Below, one piece after another: positions 13,335 through 22,960 of a stretch of 64,000 bases of DNA. The translations under genes and the position numbers were made by a program. The stretch is from NCBI GenBank assembly GCA_014773175.1, contig VXCM01001293.1, positions 18,758 to 82,757 of the forward strand, in the 5' to 3' direction. The DNA is from Lucifuga dentata. Lineage: Eukaryota > Chordata > Actinopteri > Ophidiiformes > Bythitidae. Each line of letters opens with the position of its first letter. Position 1 is the first letter of the stretch. The notes beneath the pieces were generated by a model. That model was not told the DNA's origin. It saw only the letters and a list, made by a program, of their open reading frames with translations, and did not search any database.

Positions 13335-14712
13335 GGTGATTCATTTGTTGTTCGGGTGGATCAGGGTGGAGGGATCCAGGAGAAATGTAGCACTTCACTG
13401 CAAAGAGCTGTGATAATCTGAGACACAGAGCAGTAAATATAATGCAGCATCTAGAACATAACAGGTCTGCAGTGATACACAGTACATGTTGTGTCGAAGG
13501 GAATGAAAATTAGCTCTAAGCTAACTCTGGTACAATACATTAAATGGCAACATTTATGTTTAGCATTGTACATTGTCCCTTTTAAATAAATGTAATAAAT
13601 GAATAAATAAATGTAATGAGTGTATGATTTCATACATTCGGTACATCAAATTTCTCAGCACTTTATCTCCAAAAATCAGATTTTCATATTCAGTGTGGAA
13701 ATTATGATTTTCTTCAGAAACTGTTACACAACCTTTTGACTTCTTTGCTCACTTCCCATCAAACAGCATTATTAGACAGACTTCTGGTTTCTCACTGAAT
13801 TGCATGTGAAGCCACAAAAGCAACATTGCAGCCACATCAACAAAACACTTCCTTATAAATTATGAAACAACAGTCAAAGTTGTTGTGCATCTGGATATAT
13901 TCCAAGATCATAACACCACCATCACCTTTGATCACACACTGACTGTAAATTCTGTACATCCCAATAAGAAAAAATTTTCTTTCCATTTCCAGTGTCCAGT
14001 TTTGGAGATTACCATGTTTTCAGATCACTTGAAGTAGGAATGAAGGATTTTTTTTTTATTTTTTTTTAAAGGCAGCAGACCAAATCAGGCTGTAAAATTA
14101 TTTGGAACTCTATGGTGTACTTATTCCTGAATTGTTCAGTGTTTTCAGTAAAATGTATTTTTCATTTCCAAACTGCCATGAATAGACTTTTGGTGGGAAA
14201 CAATGCATCTTACCTATTCATTTATTCACATATTTGTTTATCTCAGCCTAAAAGTGAGCAATTTTGAAGATATTTTTGTGTTTAAACTTATTTGCAAACA
14301 GCACTTTAGCTTGTTAAAATCCTCTAATTCGTCACAAAAATATAGTTTGGACAGCACCTGGTTGTCTTTAGACACTGACTGTGGTCTGAAATTAAATTCC
14401 TGGTTTTTCTCTGATACAGCATAACACATTTAGAGTAAAGAGACGTGTAGCCTATATGTTGAGTTGAAATATGCGAATCTGACCCTGAGCAGATTGGAAG
14501 AAAACAAGACTGTCAACAGTTAGGGCGAACACCTGCAGCCTTACACCTGCTGAGGCCAGACCTGGGTTCCCTGCGCCTTATGATACTTTTAAACATGAAA
14601 CTAGCAATCAAACATAAAAAAAAAAAGTTTTTTATTTGTTTTGTTTTTAAATAACATCAGTTCCATCTATTTTTACATGATGCAGTGGGTCTCAAACTCT
14701 CAGTAATCTTAC

Positions 14713-14905
14713 CAGTCAGTCGTCTTCTCCTCAGTTCTGGCGTAGAAATCAGAGAATTCTGCTGCAGTCTCCACAAAAACCTTTCTCTAGGAATCGGTCC
14801 CCAAACAGCAAAATGCGGCTCAGATAAATAAACGCACCGAAAAAACGCAGCGACTTATTTCCACTGCAGCCTGACTGCGTGTTACCGCAGACTCACTGAG
14901 CAGCA
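14713..14905 (-). promoter_or_regulatory. Possible first (untranslated) exon and promoter, minus strand
   Basis: This short stretch is richer in CG than its surroundings. On the minus strand it ends in a good donor, GACTGACTG|GTAAGATT. It looks like a 5' untranslated exon of a gene that would run leftward. No matching coding exons were found between here and position 1, apart from the weak candidates near 1.5-2.1 kb. The right limit is approximate. Confidence 0.25.
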
Positions 14906-16575
14906 ATGAGCGGAGTCCTGCCCTGCCTGTACGTACACGCGCACACGCAACACAAACACTGAAAACTTGAATGCGGCTCCAACACGCCACCTGCAGGACG
15001 AGTGCACTCTCTGCACTGTCATCTCTAAAACAAAATATTTAGATAAAAAAATAATTGGAAATCAAATTATAAAGGTGCATTCAAAAGTAACAAAGTCTGA
15101 GAAGAAGAAAAAGAAGAAAATTTAGACATATCATAGCTGTATCCTGTTACTAAAATGTTCAAGAACACACACAAGGAATAAAATCAATAACAAAATTTTG
15201 ATTTGTTGAAATTTGAGTTGACATTTGATCTAACACAATAAAAACATTAAAATATAATTCACAGTAAACATTTTTCATTTTTTAAATTTTATTTACAATG
15301 AAGATTAAATCTCAGGATTAAAGTGTGTACGTGATAGAAAAAGTTAAAAAAAAAAATTTGAAAGTAAGAATTAGAGTTGGATATAAAAGTTAAGATAAAG
15401 AGTGGATAATTCAAAGAAAAAAGCAATGGAAATAAAATACAATCAATAAAATGATTAAAACAAACAGCAAAAACCACCAAAAGTAAATGGATACAAGATA
15501 GATAATATAACAGTGTATGTCCTGGCTGAATTTTAATACCAAAAGTAGAGGCCAAAATTAGTTTTAACAAGTTATACTGGGAATACACAAGCTTACAATA
15601 ATACAGACCTCAAAAATACAGATAGGCGAAAAAACAAAACAATAAAAAATACGAGGCTAACAATTCCGACTAGGAGCAGGCTGAGGCAAAGTCAATTAAC
15701 AGGCCAAAGGTCAAAATTCTTACAGGATAGAAAATAAACTAGGCAGGCCGGAAAGCAAGAGGGAAAGGCAGCAAGATAATCTGAGAACTAGTGGCAGCAA
15801 ATAAAAATGTATATAGTAGAACTGTTCCAAATGCACAAAAATGTCTCCTCCCGACCCAACCTCCCAGACAGACATGCTGCACTGTGGGAGGGGAGCCAGC
15901 TGGCATCCAGTTGGTTGGACTTCTGGTCACAGCCGAGCTTCGGGACCCCAGCACTCGTGTGTAAGTGCTGGGGTCCTGAATGCGTGAATGTGAACGTGTG
16001 AGGAGGCTCCACATATCCAAAAACAGTGAGAAGTGAATTAGCAAGATGCGTATGGAAAACGGCAGTTACCAAAAGTTGTGAGAATGGAAAAAGCCTGACA
16101 GATAAATGGCGAGCCCCATCCACCTGTTACACCTGCTACCTGTCATGCTGTTGACCTAGCATAGACATATCGGCTGGCTTTTCACTATCCCACACCACAG
16201 AGACCACACCTACCTCCTGTTGGATGGAGGGTTATGCTCATTCAAAATTTGATGACAATAGGTGGGTTTTGAGTCGGGATTTAAACATTTCAATCGAGTC
16301 AGCCTCTTTTAGGGCTGCAGTTCATCTCTGATCGTTTCAAACAGCAAATCACAGTCCTTCATATGATGACGGTGAAGGAAACATAACTGTCCTAGTTCTC
16401 ATGTTTTGCATGCCATCCTGCTCCTTTTCCTTTCAGACTCCATGGTCACACTGAGGAGACAGAGCACCATCTTCCATTGTTGGACCATCATCAAAAGCTC
16501 TGAAGGCATAAAAAGTACACAAAGTACACTGAGTATCTTTCTGTCTGCACATACTGTGGGCAACATGTTGAGTAC
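14906..16575. other. Non-coding stretch
   Basis: AT-rich sequence followed from about 15,600 by repeat-like DNA. At 15,943-15,976 is a hairpin with 13-bp perfect arms (GGACCCCAGCACT). Just before it, CTTCTGGTCACAGCCGAG (15,920-15,937) recurs exactly at 50,770-50,787. No gene recognised. Confidence 0.5.
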
Positions 16576-16693
16576 TTAAAGGACCACCCATTACGCATGT
16601 TTGAGCCTAATATATTCAATATTCATACATGTAAGGTACGAAAATTGAATATATTAGCCTCAAACATGCAAAATAGATGGTATGGTCCTTTAA
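16576..16693. mobile_element. TTAA-ended MITE, short hairpin copy
   Basis: A 118-bp foldback copy of the window's main MITE family. It starts TTAAAGGACC, contains GCATGTTTGAGCCTAATA, and ends with the inverse (ATTAGCCTCAAACATGC ... GGTCCTTTAA). Almost the whole element is the two inverted arms, so internal sequence has been lost. Confidence 0.75.
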
Positions 16694-16878
16694 TGTTCAC
16701 AAACCTCTCACTGGAGTCCTCCTGCCTCTCCAAAATGCTTAAGTAAACAGTCTCATCATGGTTCCTGAAACATATTAATATTTGACAGTGTTGGTGATAC
16801 AACAGTGGAATATAAGAGTAATACTAATATATAAATTAATTAATATATTAGTAATTACAATATATTAATAGATTCTGC

Positions 16879-19552
16879 TTACTCTGTTGGCTGTGCATTC
16901 TTCTCTGTGTTTTGTTTTGTTTTTTTGCAATAGATGCAAACCACAATAAATCCCAGGATGCCTAGAACTACTGCATTGAGAAATGTTACGTCACATAACT
17001 GCAAATACAAAATGAATGCACCATAACCATTCAATTAAAATCTCACCTAACTGATTTTGTCTCAAACAGTGTTTTAAAGAAAGCATCCCAGTAAGCAAGA
17101 TGACAGAAGAAGACAGAGCAGAAACAAGTGGGATGGGTAGCAAAAAGTCACGTTTCTTGAATTTAACAAATATTTAATGGAAGATATGAGTTTAAAGATT
17201 TTAAAAGGCCAAATGGAAGATATGCCATTGATTACTGACAAAGATATTAATCCCTATGTAGGAGAAACTAAGCGCATGCAAAACATTTACCAAGAGCTAC
17301 AACAGTACATCCCACAGCTGTGTTTGTTTGTGTGGTACTGTTGGAGTTTGCTGATGGAATTGTAGTTTGCTGATGGATGGTTGGAGTTTGCTGATAGATG
17401 GCTGGAATTAAGAGAAAAAAATACATCACTGATAAATCAAAACAGTGATCAGTAACCAGCATGATGTAATATGTAGCTGTCAGAAAGGCTTACCTTTGAA
17501 AATAGCCGATATATTACTCATGACTGTTCGGAAAAACAAGAGAGATGTTACACAGGTCAGCGTTACGGGAAGGTAAGACATGTATTATCAGAAACATTAC
17601 AGACACCCACTGACAGGATTCGATGTAATCATCTAGTGAGTTTTGATAATAACATCAGGGTGTAAAACTCGTATTCAATATAATTTTTCTTTAAGTTCCA
17701 AAATAATCATTGTTCAAGTTCTGTGAGTTAATTCACAAACTGAATCTGAATATTTTGCCAAAGGAAATAATGCAAATAAAATTTTAAAATCATAAAGATT
17801 CTGCATCATTAAAAACCAGGGGAATCCATGAAACTACACCGTCCACAAAGCCAGATAAAGTGAAGATTGAACCACTATTCTGATTCACTCTCCGATTCTG
17901 AATCTGATCTGGTCGTGAGTGTGATGTGTAAAAAAACAAATAAACATGTAAACTAGGCAGCCATCTATTAGTTTTTAGTTTGCACGAGCTTAGAAGAAAA
18001 CCCATCTTTTCTTATTCTTTTTGTCACAACAAGCAAATTTATCCTGTTAAAACATGACTAAATCTGTTTCAATGATCAAAATTAGATGTCTTGGTTACAC
18101 GTAACGATTGTTTTAACAGCATTACCTTAATTCAACATGTGTAAAGTCTGTGGTATACAATAAAATATGCATCAAAATACTTTTGAAACAATAATCATGG
18201 TTAATGTGTGTCTAAAAAACTTTCACTTCAACTAAATTTAGTCAACATTTAAAGGACCATACCAGTCATTTTGCATGTTTGAGCCTAATATATTCAAATT
18301 TCATACATATTACATTACTGACAATCATTTCCCAAAGGATAAAACTGTATTTCAGCTTTCCTGATATTTTGCAAAATCTCTTAATCTTTCAATATCAAAT
18401 ACTGAAGCGATACACCCACTTAAAAATCAATGTTTCGCCTTATGCAGCCTTATGAAGTCAAAGTCATTTAAATTTTTCGATAAACGCAGGTCTTCTTTTG
18501 GGATTACAGACCCCAGTGGAGACATACTTTCATTCCACGCTTTTTATTGCTAAAATTACGTCACTTCAAAAAAAACCTGAATACATGTCTTGTTTGCAAT
18601 GACGGATTACCTATTCCAGGAATGATTCAAGTATCAACAAGTTGATTTTAACAGCGTACCAGTATGAATTGAACCAGTGGCGGTCTGGAAGGTAGGAAAA
18701 AAATTTTTAATTCACCATTCAGTATTATGCTTTGGGAAATGATTGTCAATGTTATGTGCTTGAAAACTGATTATATTAGGCTCAAATATGCAAAATAGCC
18801 AGTATGGTTCTTTAAACTAGATGTCTGGAAATTTTTCACTTGAAAATAAATGAAGCCAGGCTTACTGGAGCGAGCACCAAGTATTCCTTTTTGGAAAAGA
18901 TAAACACCACTGAAGCCCTTGTTTTTCTTGGTCACTCTTAAATATAACTTTTAAGAATGCTACGAATCATTATAAAGAATTATTTTGTATATTATGGTGT
19001 TTAAACAGTAAAAGTGTGTACCTGAATATTTTGTAGTTTCAACGTAGCCATTGTCTCCTTCAAAATCACATTCAATTGGTTTATCAATCGCCAGATACGC
19101 TCGACCATCATGCTGGCAGGCGGTGTTGGGTGCTGGGATGCCTGTGCATTCACGGATGGCTGAATCGTAGAAAATCAGCAAGTCACCACAATATATTTTG
19201 GTCACATTATTGGCACATCCTGGATGCTTACAGCCAAACAACACAAGGTTGACTCCACCTGCAACATCATTGGAAACATCGATGAAATAACTCACATAGA
19301 GAAAACATTTTCTAATTGTGACTTGGGACTGGTTAGCTTACTTTGGTTTGCTGGGAGTGCAGAGCTTTGTGATGGTACGACTGCACACTGCTGAAGAAAA
19401 GCGAGAAATAGCTCTGGAAGACAAAAATACAGATGAGATAAGCTATCTAATAGGTGATATTTTACATATTTTTAAAGTTGATTTAAGTTTTAAAACATAC
19501 TTATGTTAAAGGTCAGAGCTGGGATTTTCCGGATCGTCCACAAAGAGCACAT
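16879..19552 (-). CDS. Uncharacterised single-pass membrane protein, six exons, 197 aa
   Basis: Six minus-strand exons, all at phase-1 junctions, give one open frame: 19501-19552, 19342-19413, 19022-19258, 17494-17523, 17291-17401 and 16879-16970. The product has an N-terminal hydrophobic signal peptide (core FNIKLFLAFLQQCAVV, residues 15-30). A compact extracellular module follows (about 42-120) with six cysteines and the motifs LFGCKHPGC and YCGDLLIFYDSAIREC. Then come a Thr/Ser/Gln/Pro-rich stalk (131-157), one membrane helix (VVALVVLGILGFIVVCIYC, 164-182) and a short basic tail ending in TAA. Possible N-glycosylation sites are NVT, NIS and NST. I do not recognise the family. The cysteine spacing and the end of the module loosely recall SUEL/rhamnose-binding lectin domains, but this is weak. 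It has the general shape of a small cell-surface receptor or adhesion molecule. The start Met is the first in exon 1; an upstream exon cannot be excluded. Confidence 0.68.
18249..18815. mobile_element. TTAA-ended MITE, full-length copy
   Basis: A 567-bp copy inside intron 3 of the membrane-protein gene. It starts TTAAAGGACCATACCAG and ends with the inverse of the same sequence (CCAGTATGGTTCTTTAA). Inverted arms of about 40 bp include GCATGTTTGAGCCTAATATA. Internal sequence is non-coding. This is the best copy for defining the family. Confidence 0.8.
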
Positions 19553-19582
19553 TCCCTCTGCCCTCTGCTGTAGCCCAGTAAG

Positions 19583-20170
19583 CCCTAGGCCAGAGGTCAC
19601 TAACAGGCGGACCGCGATCCGGGTCCAGACCCAGAAGCTGTCCCATACGGACCCGGACCTACAGCCAAAACAGAAGGTTATGATTTAAAACCTGACGGGA
19701 CGCTTCTATTTTAACCGGTGCAGATTTTGTAGTCTTTACAGTAGTGGTTTAGTGGATGAGGAAACGCACAGACCAGTTGCTTGGATTTTGGGTCAACACA
19801 AAAAGTTTTTTCTACAGTTAAGCACTTTATTTGAACATGCACAATTTTCACATTTTATTTATTTTCTCTTATTTTGAAATGCAGCCCTACTTTTATTTAG
19901 TAAATGAGAGAACATACATATCGGCAGTCATACATATATGTTCAGTTCTATGTTATGTGACAATAAATATTGTCAAAAAGGGTTTGAATTTTACTGAATT
20001 CATTTGATTTGACAGTCAGGTATTGATTACATGCAGATGTTGGTACAACTACTAGGCTACTTAACTATATATCACACTAAATAGACATTATGATCTTCCG
20101 GACCTTTGCTTCAAGAAATTTTCTCTAACTGGACCTCTTTAAATTTTAGTTGAATACCCCTGCCCTAGGC
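19583..20170. mobile_element. Non-autonomous hAT-type element with 8-bp target duplication
   Basis: A 572-bp element (19,591-20,162) is flanked by a perfect 8-bp direct repeat, CCCTAGGC. Its termini are CAGAGGTCACTAAC on the left and, read inward from the right, CAGGGGTATTCAAC. Both fit the CAG(A/G)GGT ends and 8-bp duplication known for the hAT superfamily. There is no transposase frame. The insertion lies immediately upstream of the first exon of the membrane-protein gene. A fragment of a similar element seems to be present near 44,565-44,640 (GGTCCGGATCCGGTCCAGAC). Confidence 0.85.
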
Positions 20171-21164
20171 GCTTCCTTTCATGTTTACTGTTGGAGAGAC
20201 ATTCAGTCGTGATTACCCGCACTGTCTTCGTTTTGTATTCCCTACACTGCTTCTGCTATGTTGCTCAGACCTCTGTACTGTTCCCTAGTTTTAAAGGAAG
20301 ACCATTTTATCCAAACGTTAAACTTCAGAGACATTCTCAGCAGAACTTAAGAGTATCACTAGCCGAGCTTCCTTCTTGTATTATTCCGCCTCGAAGTATC
20401 TAACAGCTCTACCTGCGCTAACTTCAACATAAACTAGACCAAAATTAAATAATAATATTTATCACTGCAACCCCAAGAACGAAATTAATTCATAGAAAAG
20501 CAGTGACAGAGTACTGAAGCCCACAGGTGGAAAGGAGCAGGAAAGGACTTGACTAAAAAGAAGAGCTTAATGTAAGTTGTTTCTCTGTTATTTGGGTGTT
20601 TTGGCAGATTATATTAAATTGCGTCTAAGCCTAATTTCGGTGGGGCCTATTTTCAATATCTCGCCTCACGGATCCACGGACTGACTCTGGCTTTACGGTA
20701 ATCGGGGTCCCATATTGAGTTTTTGAGTATTAATCGGGGGCACATATTGAGTTAAAACGTTTAAATTCTGGTCGAAAAGTGTCGAAAAGCATATAGGAAA
20801 CTAGATTAAGCCTCGTTTTGGCGAATAAATCAAGAAATCACAGGAATTAAATCATCAGACGATCCCTTGCATGACGTAAATGTCACGTCTGTATTATTAT
20901 ATTATTATTATCATATTTACGTATCGGTTGCTTTTAATCATTTGTAATATTAAGATTTAAGGGATTGTCTGTCCCAGTATATACACACATTGAAATAAAA
21001 ACCTTAAATGCTTAATTATTTAAGCTGTCAAAAAGCATATAGGAAGCTAGCTCTACCTAGCGAATCTAGTTTAGCGAATTTTAGCGAACAAGTCAAATCC
21101 CAGATTTAAGGGGATTACCTGGAAAGACTAACAATTCCACGAAGATAACTGAGCGACATTTCTC

Positions 21165-21193
21165 TGTTGTTGTTGTTGTTGTTGTTGTTGTTG
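21165..21193. repeat. (TTG)n trinucleotide repeat
   Basis: About ten TTG units. On the minus strand they would read as a poly-Gln tract at the end of a 118-codon open frame that has no other support. Confidence 0.9.
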
Positions 21194-21291
21194 TGACCGA
21201 ATGTACACACACGTTACAGTCCGTGGAAAACCGATAGTCCCTTCCTGGGGAATATTTGTGTCTCGCGCGTATCTACAAATTTGGTGAAGAT

Positions 21292-21320
21292 CCACCCGCT
21301 TGACGTCATCAAGCGGGTGG
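21292..21320. promoter_or_regulatory. 29-bp palindrome carrying a consensus CRE
   Basis: Perfect 12-bp arms CCACCCGCTTGA and TCAAGCGGGTGG flank CGTCA. The centre therefore contains TGACGTCA, the consensus cAMP-response element for ATF/CREB factors. Whether it regulates anything is unknown. Confidence 0.5.
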
Positions 21321-21566
21321 AGCAGAATAGTGGCACTGAGAAACGCTAAGGTGCTGGAGAGCAAACAGTACTCTGAATATTTCGGTGGTTTACAGCCGAA
21401 TATAAAAGGTAGATATTTTGTTATTGCTTTGTGTGAAGGCAGAGACCCATGCTGCATGGCCAAAAAAGATTTCGACATCGTCAATGCTGCACAACTGCTG
21501 GTTTACATCAGATCGGATGGAGCCGCTGCCACGACCGGCCAGGTAAAAAGCTCCAACATACAGTAG
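21300..21566 (+). CDS. Unrecognised open frame, possible first exon or transposon remnant
   Basis: An 88-codon frame begins ATG within the palindrome. It includes the stretch YSEYFGGLQPNIKGRYFVIA. A good splice donor, GGCCAG|GTAAAA, lies near 21,541, after codons reading AAATTGQ. The amino-acid composition is protein-like. I do not recognise a domain and no continuing exon was found. It may be the first exon of an unknown gene, or a fragment of a transposon gene in this CG-richer block. Confidence 0.25.
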   Translation: MTSSSGWSRIVALRNAKVLESKQYSEYFGGLQPNIKGRYFVIALCEGRDPCCMAKKDFDIVNAAQLLVYIRSDGAAATTGQVKSSNIQ

Positions 21567-21800
21567 TTACCATGCATAGATGATACATGGCGAGGCACTC
21601 GTTTCGTTTCAGGGGCACACTTGCTGACATCGTGAAAATATATATTTAAAAAAAACACCAAGGCACTATACACAGAAAACCACCTTGTGGAAAACAAATT
21701 AAAGGAGCGAGTGATAGAGATATTCCAATACCTTTATCAACAGCTGCTGTCCTCTGGTGAAAGACAAGTTTAGACATCATCTCACCATTTCTTCTCTCTC

Positions 21801-22081
21801 CCTTCACACCCGATTCGCCTACTAGTCATTTCGCGCGGAAAAAGCGCAACAGATGTTACGTCATCTGCATTAGTGACTTCTTGGGGGACGCCCAATAACA
21901 CAGCTGTGGACTCAGAAATAACAACAGAGCTGCATCAACACCTCTGACAGTGTCAGCAACAAATACAAATTATTAGTTTCATAAAGTTAATAGCCTTCAC
22001 GCACGATTCGCCTACTAGTCGCATTTCGCGCGGAAAAAGCGCAACGGATGTTACGTCATCTGTAAGCTTCTTGGGGGACGC
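21801..22081. repeat. Duplicated module with E2F-like and CRE-like sites
   Basis: Two direct copies (21,801-21,891 and 21,994-22,081) share CGATTCGCCTACTAGTC, then TTTCGCGCGGAAAAAGCGCA, then GATGTTACGTCATCTG, then CTTCTTGGGGGACGC. TTTCGCGC fits the E2F site TTTSSCGC, and TTACGTCA is a CRE variant. The copies are separated by about 100 bp. Either a promoter module or part of a young repeat. Confidence 0.6.
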
Positions 22082-22960
22082 GCATATGCATGCAAGCTAG
22101 CCCGGTGACGTGTCACAGCTAGCTTGCCGGTTAGCTAAATAGCAGAAAGCTAACTCGGTCGCTAATGAGATAATAAATTGACAAATCACGTAATTTTACT
22201 GTTCACTCCTGTCTCATAACTGACTGTAAACATACATCTTTTTTGTGGAGCAGTCGTCAAACATTTGCGACATTTCATTGTTGTATTCACTGTTAGAAAT
22301 GTTAGAATTGTATCAGAAATGTTAAAATTACGATTTAAGTGCCCACGAACGGCCACAAAAGTCACCATGGGAAACTCTTTTCTTTTCCTTTAAGGAGTTC
22401 ATCTTGAAGCTTAATGTAGGAAACAATATCAATAAAGATAATATCGAGAAAGTTCCACAAATTAATACGCTTACAATGTTTATAATTTCACCAATTTTTA
22501 AAATAACAATCTAAGAAATTATAGTTGAGAGATTAACGGATGTAATATAGAAAAAAAGTGAAACTATATTTGCCAACTGTAAAATCTGTGTGTGCGTGTG
22601 CATTCAACTGTGAATGGAACTTTTAGGTTTTATTTATGTATTTTGCCTTTCATTTATTTTGTTATCCAAGCACACACATACCAAATGCACCTGTAAAAAC
22701 AACATGTAAACTGATTACTCTTCAAACACTAATACACAGTTTCAGTCTCAATCAGAAATTATATTTAGGACCTCTTCTCAAAGAGAAAAGATTCATGGTA
22801 ATGACATATGACCTCTGTATAAAATCACTTATTCAGATTTTGAGATGATCTTTAGAGATTTGGATCATATTTTCAATGTTGAAAACAAAAAGTCTCTATT
22901 TAACAGAGGAAATAAAATTGTCTGTTGCACTTGTTTGGATATAAGCGTAGTTCCAGCACT

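Larger units (their letters stand above)
9591..14700. other. Non-coding stretch with old repeats
   Basis: No gene recognised. The stretch holds T-rich tracts (10,521-10,550, 13,219-13,241, 14,049-14,068), telomere-like tracts (listed), an inverted-repeat element (listed) and a diverged dispersed-repeat-like segment around 10,300-10,680. An open frame at 11,110-11,409 lacks any family feature or splice context. Confidence 0.55.
20400..22180. other. CG-richer block with internal duplications
   Basis: This block differs from its surroundings by frequent CG dinucleotides and by repeated segments. GAAAAGCATATAGGAAACTAG near 20,780 recurs near 21,030, and CATATTGAGTT recurs twice near 20,710-20,755. 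A palindrome, a (TTG)n tract and a duplicated E2F/CRE-like module are listed separately. It could be a young transposon, a promoter region or a CpG island. No intact known gene is recognised. Confidence 0.4.

Noticed and set aside
18870..18891. 21-nt in-phase micro-exon for the membrane protein
   Set aside because: Acceptor (TTTTCCAAAAAG) is poor and the frame is complete without it; mentioned only as a possibility.
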